A stretch of DNA of 64,000 bases, taken from contig NZ_JAPDOD010000046.1 of the NCBI RefSeq assembly GCF_027587205.1, positions 7,445 to 71,444 of the forward strand. The letters are read 5' to 3'. The stretch's first letter is position 1; every line of letters starts with the position of its first letter. Under the pieces are notes generated by a model that did no database searches, was not told where the DNA came from, and was given only the letters and a program-made list of their open reading frames with translations. Source of the DNA: Solirubrobacter ginsenosidimutans. GTDB lineage: Bacteria > Actinomycetota > Thermoleophilia > Solirubrobacterales > Solirubrobacteraceae. Positions 16,827 through 24,837 of this stretch are shown one piece after another. A program made the position numbers and the translations under genes.

Positions 16827-18086
16827 GTGGAATGGGTCAATTGGTCCGGCTCCCAACGCGCCACTCCGCAGCAGATCGCGGCGCCGCGGTCACGCCACGA
16901 GCTGGCGCAGCTGATCGCCACGGCGCCCGGGCCGATCCGCGTCGCGGGCGCCGGCCACTCCTTCAGCGCGGGTGCGGTCACCGAAGGCACGCTGCTGCGC
17001 CTGGACGCGCTGGACCGCGTCCTCGACGCCGAGGACGGTCTCGTCCGCGTCGAGGCCGGCATCCGCCTCAAGGCGCTCTCGCGGGAGCTGTACGCACGCG
17101 GTCTGGCGATGCCCAACCTCGGCGACATCGACGCGCAGTCGCTGGCGGGCGCCCTTGCCACCGGCACCCACGGCACCGGCACCAAGCTCCCGAACCTCTC
17201 TGGGCAAGTCGTCAGCGTCGAGCTGATCGGCGCCGACGGCCGCGAACACACCGTCGACGGCGGCGACGAGCTGCGAGCCGCGCGGGTCAGCCTCGGTGCA
17301 CTGGGCGTCATCGCCGCGGTCACGCTGCGCTGTGTGCCCGCGTTCCGCCTCCGTCACACCGACAAGCCCGAACCGCTCGAGGCCGTCCTGGACGAGCTGC
17401 AGGAGCGCGCCGACGCCCACGACCACTTCGAGTTCTGGACGTTCCCGCACGCCGGCGTCGCGCTCACCCGCACGCTGGACCGCACGGAGGACCCGCCGAA
17501 CCGGCCGGGCAAGACGAGCGCGTACGTCAGCGACGTCGTGATGGACAACCACGCCTTCCGCGCGCTCAACGAGATCGCCAAGCGCTTCCCGGGCACGATC
17601 CCGCGCCTGAACCGCTTCGCCTCCGCCGTCGCCTCGCAGCGCGAGCGGGTGGACTGGTCGTACGCGATCTTCGCCTCCGAGCGGCTCGTGCGCTTCGAGG
17701 AGATGGAGTACGGCGTCCCGCGCGAGCACGCCGTCGCGGCCGTCCGGGCGGCCCGGGCCGCGCTCGAGCGCCACGCGGTCAGCTTCCCGATCGAGCTGCG
17801 CTTCACGGCGGCCGACGACGCGCTGCTCTCACCCGCCCACGGCCGCGACAGCGCGTTCGTCGCCATGCACGTCTTCCAGGGCATGGAGTACGAGCCGGCG
17901 TTCCGGGAGGTCGAGGCGGCGCTGTCGGAGCTCGGCGGGCGCCCGCACTGGGGCAAGCGCTCGTTCCTCGACCACACGGCGTTCGCCGCACGCTACCCGC
18001 GCTGGGAGGACTTCCAGCGCATCCGCGCCGATTTCGACCCGGAGGGCCGGTTCGCCAACGCATGGCTGCGCGACGTGCTGGGATGA
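16827..18086 (+). CDS. FAD-linked oxidase, D-arabinono-1,4-lactone oxidase/alditol oxidase type
   Basis: A 419-residue flavoprotein of the vanillyl-alcohol-oxidase fold. It starts with the family's 'WVNWSGSQ' and contains the FAD-binding 'VAGAGHSFS' with the His used for covalent FAD in this group, 'TGTHGTGTKLPNLSG', and a C-terminal ALO domain ending 'ADFDPEGRFANAWLRDVLG'. These enzymes oxidise aldonolactones or polyols with O2. The GTG at 16827 is preferred because the upstream open frame is antisense to the rhodanese gene. It lies 5 bases before the cupin gene and is probably co-transcribed with it. Confidence 0.88.
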   Translation: MEWVNWSGSQRATPQQIAAPRSRHELAQLIATAPGPIRVAGAGHSFSAGAVTEGTLLRLDALDRVLDAEDGLVRVEAGIRLKALSRELYARGLAMPNLGDIDAQSLAGALATGTHGTGTKLPNLSGQVVSVELIGADGREHTVDGGDELRAARVSLGALGVIAAVTLRCVPAFRLRHTDKPEPLEAVLDELQERADAHDHFEFWTFPHAGVALTRTLDRTEDPPNRPGKTSAYVSDVVMDNHAFRALNEIAKRFPGTIPRLNRFASAVASQRERVDWSYAIFASERLVRFEEMEYGVPREHAVAAVRAARAALERHAVSFPIELRFTAADDALLSPAHGRDSAFVAMHVFQGMEYEPAFREVEAALSELGGRPHWGKRSFLDHTAFAARYPRWEDFQRIRADFDPEGRFANAWLRDVLG

Positions 18087-18090
18087 CGCG

Positions 18091-18552
18091 ATGAAGACGC
18101 ACAACATCTTCAAGCCGGCGTTCGACTACGACCCGGACGACCCCGACGGCTTCCGCGCGGGGTGCGACCGGTTCGGCCCGAAGATCGGCGCGAGCCGGAT
18201 CGGCTGCTCGGTCTACGAGCTGCCGCCCGGGCAGGCGTTGTGCCCGTATCACTACGAGGGCGACGAGGAGTGGATCGTCGTGCTCGAGGGTCACCCGAGC
18301 GTCCGCCACCCGGACGGGACCGACGTGCTGGATCCGGGCGACACGGCGGCCTTCCCGGTCGGCCCCGAAGGCGCGCACAAGATCTTCAACGCCTCGGGCG
18401 AGGTGACCCGGTTCCTGATGCTCTCCACCAAAGACGAGGTCTGGTACACGGTCTATCCCGACTCGAACAAAATGCAGGTCGGCAACGGCCGGGAGCGCGC
18501 GATGGTCCGCCTCGGCGAGAACCTCGACTACTACGACGGCGAGCTGTCCTAG
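18091..18552 (+). CDS. Cupin-domain protein
   Basis: A 153-residue single cupin. 'LCPYHYEGDEEWIVVLEG' is the first metal-binding motif with a reduced His set (one His and Glu residues) and 'FPVGPEGAHKIFN' is the second, with its His. There is no fused domain. It follows the flavoprotein by 4 bases. Cupins of this short type act as sugar isomerases, dioxygenases or binding proteins; nothing here decides which. The stop overlaps that of the convergent PLP-enzyme gene (CTAG). Confidence 0.85.
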   Translation: MKTHNIFKPAFDYDPDDPDGFRAGCDRFGPKIGASRIGCSVYELPPGQALCPYHYEGDEEWIVVLEGHPSVRHPDGTDVLDPGDTAAFPVGPEGAHKIFNASGEVTRFLMLSTKDEVWYTVYPDSNKMQVGNGRERAMVRLGENLDYYDGELS

Positions 18553-19730
18553 AGGAAGGTCTGGCCTTCGCCGCGGTAGGTCGGGACGGTGTCCACGATC
18601 TCGTTGCCGGCGATCAGGTGCACGACGTCGAAGCGCTCGCACAGCTCACCCGCCTTGGCGTGGCGGAACCACACGCGGTCGCCGACCTTCAGTGCGGCGG
18701 CCGCCTTGCCTACCAGCGGCGTCTGCACCTCGCCCGCGCCCTCGCGCGAATCGAGCTTCAACCCCGGCGGGAGCAGCGGGCGCGGCAGCCGGTCGCGGCC
18801 CGCGGCGCCCGAAGCCGGATACCCGCCACCGAGCGCGGTGGCCAGCTTCGGGGACGGCTTGCGGACCACCGGCAGCGCGAACCACGCGGCGGGCGCGGGC
18901 TTGAACGCGCGGTAGGTGTCGAAGAGCGTCGGACCGAACAGCCCGCTGCCCGCGGCGACCTCGGTCACGGCCGGCTCGGCGGCGGTCCGCTCGATCGACC
19001 CCGTCCCGCCGCCGTTGACGAACCGCAGCGGCGCGATCGCCCGCACCGCCGCGACGATCTCCGCCCGCCGGCGCGCCAACTCCCGCGCGGACAGCGCCTG
19101 CAGGATCGGGAGCGCGAGCTGCATTAGCGGCTTCCCGGGCGGACGGTCGCCGACGCCCGCGATCTGCCCCTCGTAGGACATCACCCCGTCGAGGATCAGT
19201 CCCGTTCGCGAGACGATTTCGCTTGCAAGATTTGTCACATGGACCGGATCGTGCAGCGGCGAGCGCTTCGCTCCGATCGTCATAAGACCGATCCGCCAAC
19301 CGGCGTCGACGTCGATGCAGACCTTCACCGGACCCCCGCCCGCGGCCGCGATCGCGTCCAGGTGCTCGGTGCAGTCGACCATCACGGTGACCCGCTCGCG
19401 GGCCGAACTGTGCGCCAACTCACGCAACGCTTTCCGGTCCACCGTGGGATAGGCCACCACCAGATCATCAGACCCGAATTTGGCCAACCAGAGCGCTTCC
19501 GGCAGGGTGAAGCACAGCGTGCCGGTGAACCCGGCAGCCACCGCACGGTCTTGTAGAGCGCGCACACGCAGGGACTTCGACGCCAGGCGCAACGGGACCC
19601 CATGGCCGCGCCGGAGCAGGTCGGCGGCATTGGCGTCGAAGGCGTCCAGATCGATCACCGCAAAGGGTGGATCGAGCTGGTGGGTGGCGATATTGAACCG
19701 GCTTTGGAGAGGGGTCTGGAGAAAGTTCAC
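18549..19730 (-). CDS. PLP-dependent alanine-racemase-fold enzyme (amino acid deaminase/aldolase, D-threonine aldolase-like)
   Basis: A 393-residue protein with the N-terminal alanine racemase TIM barrel: 'FAVIDLDAFDANA', then Lys in 'LRLASKSLRV' as the PLP Schiff-base residue, 'VKVCIDVDAGWRIGL', and 'FVNGGGTGSIE' for phosphate binding. The C-terminal D-threonine aldolase-like domain ('KVGDRVWFRHAKAGELCERF') holds His and Cys metal ligands. Members cleave D-3-hydroxy amino acids or deaminate them. It starts at GTG 19730; TAGCCT on its strand ends 11 bases upstream. Confidence 0.85.
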   Translation of the reverse strand: MNFLQTPLQSRFNIATHQLDPPFAVIDLDAFDANAADLLRRGHGVPLRLASKSLRVRALQDRAVAAGFTGTLCFTLPEALWLAKFGSDDLVVAYPTVDRKALRELAHSSARERVTVMVDCTEHLDAIAAAGGGPVKVCIDVDAGWRIGLMTIGAKRSPLHDPVHVTNLASEIVSRTGLILDGVMSYEGQIAGVGDRPPGKPLMQLALPILQALSARELARRRAEIVAAVRAIAPLRFVNGGGTGSIERTAAEPAVTEVAAGSGLFGPTLFDTYRAFKPAPAAWFALPVVRKPSPKLATALGGGYPASGAAGRDRLPRPLLPPGLKLDSREGAGEVQTPLVGKAAAALKVGDRVWFRHAKAGELCERFDVVHLIAGNEIVDTVPTYRGEGQTFL

Positions 19731-19785
19731 CCGAATCGGGGAGGCTATCCGCTGCGAGATCAGCTACAGTCCCGGCCGGAACACG

Positions 19786-19943
19786 GGACATAACGCCGAA
19801 CCGCAACTGGCTGACGCCACGAGCGGGCGGGGGAACCAAGGTTTGGAGCAGGGGTCACTGCTCCGGGGGCGAATCGCCGCAGTATGCGGCGTAGCGCGAC
19901 GCTTTCCGCGCGAGCCCGACAGCTAACCCCGTAGGCGGTCGGA
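19786..19943 (+). ncRNA. c-di-AMP riboswitch (ydaO/yuaA leader)
   Basis: The 5' leader of the NlpC/P60 gene carries the conserved blocks of this class in order: 'cgccgaacc' near 19794, 'gggggaacca' near 19831, 'gggggcgaatcg' near 19865, and the 3' hallmark 'cccgacagctaacc' (from 19915) followed by 'ccgtaggcgg'. Established members bind cyclic di-AMP and turn off genes for cell-wall hydrolases and osmolyte or potassium transport. The RNA ends just before the ribosome binding site at 19942-19951, so control of translation initiation or of transcription end at that point is likely. Confidence 0.9.
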
Positions 19944-19957
19944 AAGAGGAGATCGTC

Positions 19958-20722
19958 TTGTCACGCTGTCGCGCGCTCTGCGCGGGCTTGCTTATAGCTG
20001 TATTTGCGCTGCCTGTAGCCCAGGCAGACGCTCGCCGGATCACCTTCGGGGAACGGGACCTGCGCCAAGGGATGCGTGGGACGGACGTACGCGTCCTCCA
20101 GGACTTCCTCACGAAGGCCGGCGTCAAAACCACGGTCGACGGCCAGTACGGCCCCAACACGACGAGCCGCGTGAGGACGTGGGAGCGCAAGTCGTCGTTG
20201 CCGGTCAACGGTCGTATGACCCGTGAAGACGCGGCCACACTGCGGGGCCAGGTCGCCCAGGACCAGGCCGGACTGCAGAACACCGGAGGCGTGCAGCCCG
20301 TCGCGGCGCCTACGGCGAAGGCCACGTTGGGGTCCGACGGGCTCGCGGTCGCGCCGGCCGGCGCGCCGCCTGAAGTCGCGGCGGTCATCGCCGCCGCGAA
20401 CAAGATCGTGGGCAAGCCGTACAAGTACGGCGGCGGCCACGGGGATTGGGAAGACTCGGGCTACGACTGCTCGGGCTCGGAGTCATACGCACTTCACGGC
20501 GCGGACCTGGTCAGCCGCCCGATGGACTCGACGGAGTTCATGTCGTATGGCGAAGCGGGCCCCGGTACGTGGATCACGAGCTACGCCAACAGCGGGCACT
20601 CCTACCTCGTGGTCGCCGGCCTGCGATTCGACACCGGCTGGAACGGTGGCAACGGCCCGAAGTGGAGCACCGAGATGCGCCCGGGCGACGGCTACACCGC
20701 CCGCCACCCGGAAGGTCTCTAG
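19958..20722 (+). CDS. Secreted peptidoglycan-binding NlpC/P60-like hydrolase under riboswitch control
   Basis: A 254-residue exported protein: signal peptide (residues 1 to about 26), a PG_binding_1 helical repeat (about 33-85, 'GMRGTDVRVLQDFLTKAG'), an Ala/Pro linker, and a papain-like domain from about 135 with Cys171 in 'GYDCSGS' and His214 in 'NSGHSYLVVAG'. These would form the catalytic pair of a peptidoglycan stem-peptide hydrolase. The TTG start at 19958 is supported by AAAGAGGAGA seven bases before it. The stop codon lies inside the palindrome 20717-20733 shared with the convergent DUF6458 gene. Confidence 0.85.
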   Translation: MSRCRALCAGLLIAVFALPVAQADARRITFGERDLRQGMRGTDVRVLQDFLTKAGVKTTVDGQYGPNTTSRVRTWERKSSLPVNGRMTREDAATLRGQVAQDQAGLQNTGGVQPVAAPTAKATLGSDGLAVAPAGAPPEVAAVIAAANKIVGKPYKYGGGHGDWEDSGYDCSGSESYALHGADLVSRPMDSTEFMSYGEAGPGTWITSYANSGHSYLVVAGLRFDTGWNGGNGPKWSTEMRPGDGYTARHPEGL

Positions 20723-20733
20723 CTCAGCTAGAG
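20717..20733. terminator. Palindrome spanning two convergent stop codons
   Basis: CTCTAGCT (20717-20724), one base, then AGCTAGAG (20726-20733). The TAG of the plus-strand gene and the TAG of the minus-strand gene both lie in the arms. It has no T-tract; a bidirectional terminator or transcript-end hairpin is the likely role. Confidence 0.45.
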
Positions 20734-20943
20734 GTACTCGCGGTCACGCACGACGGGTCGTTCAGTAACGACGGCCCGTCGGCGAGGTCCCCAATAAAGC
20801 AGTGAGATCAGCAGGCCAACGACGCCGACGATCATCAAGATGATCCCGACGGTGGCGATGTCGATGCCGGACACGGTCGCGTTGATCGCGAACGTGAGGA
20901 TCGCCCCGACGGCGATCAAGAAGAGTGAGGTTCCAAGTTCCAC
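20728..20943 (-). CDS. DUF6458-type small membrane protein
   Basis: A 71-residue protein with two membrane helices ('SLFLIAVGAILTFAINATVS' and 'TVGIILMIVGVVGLLISLLYW') and a basic C-terminus. Sequence and size match the small actinobacterial family DUF6458, which has no known function. The GTG at 20943 is preferred over the upstream frame because GGGGAGG lies about 9 bases before it and the family begins here. It diverges from the acyl-CoA dehydrogenase gene. Confidence 0.85.
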   Translation of the reverse strand: MELGTSLFLIAVGAILTFAINATVSGIDIATVGIILMIVGVVGLLISLLYWGPRRRAVVTERPVVRDREYL

Positions 20944-20979
20944 GAGACTTGGCCTCCCCGCCCCGTGAGCCCGGCAAAC

Positions 20980-20985
20980 TAAGCT
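20980..20985 (+). promoter_or_regulatory. Candidate -10 for the acyl-CoA dehydrogenase gene
   Basis: TAAGCT ends 7 bases before the ATG at 20993, giving a transcript that would begin at or next to the start codon. An AAGGGG also abuts the ATG but is too close to serve as a normal ribosome site. Confidence 0.4.
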
Positions 20986-20992
20986 CAAGGGG

Positions 20993-22150
20993 ATGCCGAC
21001 AACTGCCGTTGACGCGTACGCCCTGACCCCGGATCAGGTCGATTTTCGCGACACCATCCGTCAGATCGTGCGCGAGCGTGTCGCTCCTCGCGCGGCCGAG
21101 ATCGACGCGAAGGCGGAGTACCCGTGGGACCTCCGCAAGCTCTTTGCCGAGCAGGATCTGCTCGGCCTGCCGTTCGAGGAGGCCTACGGCGGGACCGGCA
21201 CGGGCGCGCTGATGCTCAGCGTCGCGATCGAGGAGGTCGCGAAAGCCTGCGCTTCCACCGCCCTGATCCTGATGCTCCAGGACCTCGGCACGCTGCCGAT
21301 CAAGTTGTTCGGCTCAGACGAGCTCAAGCAGCGCTTCCTGCCCAAGTGCGCGTCCGGCGAGTGGTCGCCGGCGTTCGCGCTCTCCGAGCCCGAGGCCGGC
21401 TCTGACCCCGGCGGGATGATCACCAAGGCGGTCAAGGACGGCGACGAGTGGGTCGTCACCGGCACCAAGAACTGGATTTCGAACCTCGGGATCGCCGACT
21501 TCTACATCGTCTTCGCCAAGACCGACCCGAGCGCGGCCCGCTCGCGCGGGATCAGCGCCTTCGTGGTCGAGGCCGACCGGCCCGGCTTCAGCGTCGGCAA
21601 GGTCGAGCACAAGCTCGGCATCAAGGGCTCGCCCACCGGCCAGCCGATCTTCGACGACGTCCGGATCCCGGCGTCGAACCTGATCGGGGTCGAGGGCAAG
21701 GGCATGAACGTCGCGCTCGGCACGCTTGACCACTCGCGGCTCGGCGTCGCCGCGCAGGCCGTCGGCATCGCCCAGGGCGCGACCGACCACGCGGTCGCCT
21801 ACGCCAACGAGCGCAAGCAGTTCGGTCAGGCGATCTCCGAGTTCCAGGGCATCCAGTTCAAGCTCGCCGACATGGAGACGCGTACCGCCGCGGCGCGTGA
21901 GCTGCTGTACCGCGCGTCCTCGAAGATCGACCGGCACGAGCCCGACGCGGGCAAGTACTCCGCGATGGCCAAGCTGTTCGCGTCCGACACGGCGATGTGG
22001 GTGACGGTCGAGGCCGTCCAGGTGCTCGGCGGCTACGGCTACGTCAACGAGTACCCGGTGGAGCGCTACATGCGCGACGCGAAGATCACGCAGATCTACG
22101 AGGGCACCAACGAGATCCAGCGAGTCGTGATCGCAAGGTCGCTCAGGTAG
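20993..22150 (+). CDS. Acyl-CoA dehydrogenase
   Basis: A 385-residue flavoenzyme with the three family domains: N-terminal helices ('LLGLPFEEAYGGTG'), the beta domain ('FALSEPEAGSDPGGM', 'NWISNLGIADFYIVFAKT') and C-terminal helices. The catalytic base is Glu370 in 'QIYEGTNEIQR', the position used by short- and medium-chain enzymes. It introduces the alpha-beta double bond in fatty acyl-CoA and passes electrons to ETF. No other beta-oxidation gene adjoins it; an SDR similar to 3-hydroxyacyl-CoA dehydrogenases lies at 42 kb. Confidence 0.95.
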   Translation: MPTTAVDAYALTPDQVDFRDTIRQIVRERVAPRAAEIDAKAEYPWDLRKLFAEQDLLGLPFEEAYGGTGTGALMLSVAIEEVAKACASTALILMLQDLGTLPIKLFGSDELKQRFLPKCASGEWSPAFALSEPEAGSDPGGMITKAVKDGDEWVVTGTKNWISNLGIADFYIVFAKTDPSAARSRGISAFVVEADRPGFSVGKVEHKLGIKGSPTGQPIFDDVRIPASNLIGVEGKGMNVALGTLDHSRLGVAAQAVGIAQGATDHAVAYANERKQFGQAISEFQGIQFKLADMETRTAAARELLYRASSKIDRHEPDAGKYSAMAKLFASDTAMWVTVEAVQVLGGYGYVNEYPVERYMRDAKITQIYEGTNEIQRVVIARSLR

Positions 22151-22153
22151 CCT
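22148..22153 (+). promoter_or_regulatory. Candidate -10 for the zincin gene
   Basis: TAGCCT overlaps the stop codon of the acyl-CoA dehydrogenase gene and ends 6 bases before the ATG at 22160; leaderless arrangement. Confidence 0.35.
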
Positions 22154-22159
22154 GGACCT

Positions 22160-22795
22160 ATGCTTTCGCGCTGGCCGACCGGGCGACGGATCGCCTTCAC
22201 CACGGTGTTGTGCCTCGCCGTGGCCATGACCGCGGCAACCCTGCTCCAGGGGCTGTCGAACCGTGGTTGGCTGCGCGCGCTGGAGGTGCTCTCCGTCGTC
22301 GCGGTCTGTGCCGCTGTCGCGGCGCTGATCATCGGCCTGATCGTCGGCAAGCTCGCCAACTATCAGGACCCCGAGGACGAGGCCGACTTCGAGCGGCTCG
22401 TGATCCGCGCGGAGGAGCTGGCCCGCGACAACCTCGCCGTCGAGCCCGACGAGGGCGAGTTCATGGAGCTCGACCCGTACGACCGTGAGGACTTCGACAC
22501 GCTCGTGCGCGAGGCGCTCGACGACCTGCCGGACCTGCTGATCAAGGCGCTGGACCGCGTCCCGGTCGTCGTGTCCGACAAGGGCCGCCAGGCGGGCGCC
22601 TACGGGCTCTACCAGGGCGACACGGTCGCCCGCGACAACTACCACGACCGGATCATCATCTTCCGCGACACCCTGCTGCGCGACTTCGGGCACGACCCGG
22701 ACCTGTTGCGCGACCAGGTCACCCGCACGGTGCGCCACGAGCTGGCCCACCATCTCGGCGCCGACGAGCTGGGCGTGCGAGAACTCGGCTTGTGA
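22160..22795 (+). CDS. Membrane-anchored minimal zincin-like metallopeptidase
   Basis: A 211-residue protein with two N-terminal membrane helices (about 8-30 and 37-60) and a cytoplasmic-type domain of the Zincin_1/DUF1025 family from about residue 100. The domain shows 'LYQGDTVARDN' and, close to the C-terminus, 'VRHELAHHLGADE' containing HExxH. The family core is normally about 120 residues and soluble; here it is fused to a membrane anchor and a 40-residue acidic linker. Proteolytic activity of the family is not established. Confidence 0.8.
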   Translation: MLSRWPTGRRIAFTTVLCLAVAMTAATLLQGLSNRGWLRALEVLSVVAVCAAVAALIIGLIVGKLANYQDPEDEADFERLVIRAEELARDNLAVEPDEGEFMELDPYDREDFDTLVREALDDLPDLLIKALDRVPVVVSDKGRQAGAYGLYQGDTVARDNYHDRIIIFRDTLLRDFGHDPDLLRDQVTRTVRHELAHHLGADELGVRELGL

Positions 22796-22802
22796 TGATG
22801 TG

Positions 22803-23098
22803 ATGACACCGGACGCCGGCGAGCGCGAGATCGCCGCCGTCCGGTCGATGCTGGAGACGACCGGCGTGCACGAGGGCATGCCGGGTGTGGATCGTGTGGT
22901 GCCGATCTCGCGCGCCTGGTCGAGCCGCTCGCCCGCGCCGTCGCGGCGGTCGGCGCGGACGGGATCATCGTCGAGGTCCATCAGGACCCGGCCGTCGCGC
23001 TCTGCGACGGCCCGCAGGCGCTCTACGGCAGCGACTTCGCGGCCTTCGCCTCGCGCGTCGCCGCCCACGCGAGCCTGGACGGCAGACGGATCGCCTGA
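22803..23098 (+). pseudogene. Remnant of a 3-deoxy-7-phosphoheptulonate (DAHP) synthase gene
   Basis: Two short pieces of an AroF-type DAHP synthase sit in different frames. Codons from ATG 22803 read 'MTPDAGEREIAAVRSMLE' and 'MPGVDRVVPIS', like the N-terminal ferredoxin-like domain. From about 22912, in another frame, comes 'LVEPLARAVAAVGADGIIVE', 'VHQDPAVALCDGPQAL' and a normal C-terminus with stop at 23096-23098. The whole TIM barrel, about 200 codons, is missing between them. The gene cannot be functional. Its last 76 bases are overlapped antisense by the EamA gene. Confidence 0.75.
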
Positions 23099-23994
23099 CG
23101 GCCGGCGAGGTTGGCGAAGACCAGCGCGGCGATCGTCAGCAGCGCGCCGAACATCTCAACCGTGCCGGGCCGGTACCCGCGCCCGATCTCGACCGCGAAG
23201 GTCACGACCGGCACCAGGTTCATGAACAGCGCGCCGTTGGCGGCGCCGATCCGGCGCACGCCCTCGTTCCACGCCAGGACACCGAGGACGGCGCCCGCGA
23301 GGATGATGTAGACGATCTGCAGCCAGATGTCGCCGACGTCGCCGACGCCCGGCATCGGGTAGGTGCCGGTGAGCGTAAGGAGCGTCGTGACGGCGACGAT
23401 CGTGATCGTGCCGCCGGTCGCGCTCAGCGCCGTGTAGCGCAGCGGGGAGAAGTCGCTGAAACGGCGCGCGCCCAGTGTGTAGGCGACGAAGCTGGCGACG
23501 CCGACGAGCACCAGCAGGTCGCCCGCGCGGCCGTCGCCGTGGATCAGCGAGGACGGCTTGCCGTGGGTGATCACGAGGACGACACCGAACAGCGCGACGG
23601 CCATGGCGCCCAGCGTGGCGCGCGACGGCTTGGCGCGGGTCGTCAGCCAGAGGGCGAGCGCGGTCATCAGCGGGGAGGTGGCGACGATCAGCGACGCGTC
23701 CTGCGGGCGGGTGTGCTCGAGCGCGACGTAGGTGAGGAGGTTGAAGCCGGCGAAGCCGAGCGTGCCGAGCACGAACAGCTCCTTGCCGCGGCCGTCGGTC
23801 TTCAGGGCCGCGCGGCCCTCGAACGCGAGCAGCAGACCGAGGAAGATCAGCGTGGCGACGAGGTAGCGGATCGCCGTCAGGTGGAAGGCGTCGACGTGCG
23901 TGATCGCCGCGGCGGCGATCGGGAACATCGCGCCCCAGGCGACGGCGGCGGTGAGGGAGGGGAGGAAGTCGGAAGTTCGACGATCTTCGAACAT
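23023..23994 (-). CDS. EamA/DMT-family transporter
   Basis: A 323-residue protein with ten membrane helices in two EamA repeats ('LTAIRYLVATLIFLGLLLAF' in the first, 'GAVLGVLAWNEGVRRIGAAN' in the second). The family exports amino acids, nucleosides or other metabolites. ATG 23994 is chosen since the open frame upstream runs antisense to the ArsR gene. The last 20 or so residues, after 'VFANLAGRQ', are read antisense through the DAHP synthase remnant and look like an acquired tail. Expression is probably controlled by the divergent ArsR regulator. Confidence 0.87.
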   Translation of the reverse strand: MFEDRRTSDFLPSLTAAVAWGAMFPIAAAAITHVDAFHLTAIRYLVATLIFLGLLLAFEGRAALKTDGRGKELFVLGTLGFAGFNLLTYVALEHTRPQDASLIVATSPLMTALALWLTTRAKPSRATLGAMAVALFGVVLVITHGKPSSLIHGDGRAGDLLVLVGVASFVAYTLGARRFSDFSPLRYTALSATGGTITIVAVTTLLTLTGTYPMPGVGDVGDIWLQIVYIILAGAVLGVLAWNEGVRRIGAANGALFMNLVPVVTFAVEIGRGYRPGTVEMFGALLTIAALVFANLAGRQAIRLPSRLAWAATREAKAAKSLP

Positions 23995-24033
23995 TGATCC
24001 GGACGTTATCAGGTTGTACGATGATCGTCGAAC
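23975..24033. promoter_or_regulatory. Paired operators for the divergent ArsR/EamA genes
   Basis: Two 18-bp sites share the form GTnCGA-N6-TCGAAC: gttcgacgatcttcgaac at 23975-23992 and gtacgatgatcgtcgaac at 24016-24033. They are also mirror images of each other over 11 bp (GTTCGACGATC against GATCGTCGAAC). One lies just inside the EamA coding start, the other immediately before the ArsR ATG, bracketing the minus-strand -10 TAACGT (plus 24003-24008). Confidence 0.6.
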
Positions 24034-24360
24034 ATGCACTCCGATGAACCTCATGTCGACGACATGACGCTTGCGGCCGTGATGGCCGCGCTCAGCGATC
24101 CGATCCGCGTGACGATCGTGCGCCGGCTGGCGGCCGAGGGCGAGCGCACCTGCGGCACGTTCGAGCTGGGCGTCTCCAAGGCCACCCGCTCGCACCACTT
24201 CCGGGTGCTGCGCGAGGCGGGCATCACCCACACGCGGGCCGAGGGCACGCACCGGCACGTGTCGCTGCGCCGCGACGATGTCGACGAGCGCTTCCCGGGT
24301 CTGCTGGGTGCGGTGCTGGCCGCGGCCGAGCGCGAGGCGCTTACCGCGGTCCCTGCGTGA
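24034..24360 (+). CDS. ArsR-type winged-helix repressor
   Basis: A 108-residue ArsR/HTH_20 protein: 'ALSDPIRVTIVRRLAAEGE' and recognition helix 'VSKATRSHHFRVLREAGI'. The classic metal-binding ELCVCDL motif is absent; two cysteines are not present in the sensor position ('CGTFELG' has one). It therefore probably senses an organic ligand or redox state. It diverges from the EamA exporter and has palindromes at its start codon, suggesting autoregulation and repression of the exporter. The 3' end overlaps the convergent secreted-protein gene by 20 bases. Confidence 0.9.
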   Translation: MHSDEPHVDDMTLAAVMAALSDPIRVTIVRRLAAEGERTCGTFELGVSKATRSHHFRVLREAGITHTRAEGTHRHVSLRRDDVDERFPGLLGAVLAAAEREALTAVPA

Positions 24361-24799
24361 TCGCCTCGTTGGCCATCTTCACCAGCAGCGCGCGGTCGGT
24401 CTGCTTGCCGACCACCTTCGCCTGAATCGTGTAGGTCACGCCGCGCTCCTTCCAGGAGATCGACGGCGGCGAGCACGACGCGCCGCAGCCCAGCGGCTGG
24501 TAGCGGCCGTGGCGGCCCTTGGCCAGCGTGACCTTCCCGCGGCCATAGGGCGAGCCGCCCTTCTCGCCGCTGAAGCTGGCGGCGAAGCACGCGTTCGCGC
24601 CGTTGCAGTCGGGCGCGGCGGCGACGCCGATGTCGTACGACTTCTTGGTCCCGCCGCCGTAGGGATACAGCGGGTCGAAGTCGCTGTAGAAGTTGTTCGG
24701 CAGCAGGACGGGGAGCGGCGTCTGGGTCTTGACGGTGTCCACGGTCCCGGTGAGCAGGCCGGGGAGGAGGGCGATCGAGGTGAAGGCGGCGGCGAGCAT
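24341..24799 (-). CDS. Secreted protein of unknown function with two cysteine pairs
   Basis: A 152-residue protein I do not recognise. Residues 1-20 ('MLAAAFTSIALLPGLLTGTV') form a signal peptide or anchor. The mature part holds Cys in 'DCNGANACF' and 'GCGASCS', likely two disulfides, and a basic Gly-rich middle. Similar exported proteins are common in Solirubrobacterales, but I cannot name the family. It overlaps the ArsR gene end to end by 20 bases and is followed by no obvious partner. Confidence 0.65.
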   Translation of the reverse strand: MLAAAFTSIALLPGLLTGTVDTVKTQTPLPVLLPNNFYSDFDPLYPYGGGTKKSYDIGVAAAPDCNGANACFAASFSGEKGGSPYGRGKVTLAKGRHGRYQPLGCGASCSPPSISWKERGVTYTIQAKVVGKQTDRALLVKMANEAITQGPR

Positions 24800-24837
24800 G
24801 GTCGGCGCAGGTTAGGGACGCCGGCCGCCCGGGTTAA

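Noticed and set aside
22885..23997. A 370-codon plus-strand frame over the EamA gene
   Set aside because: Antisense shadow of the transporter; no family motifs.
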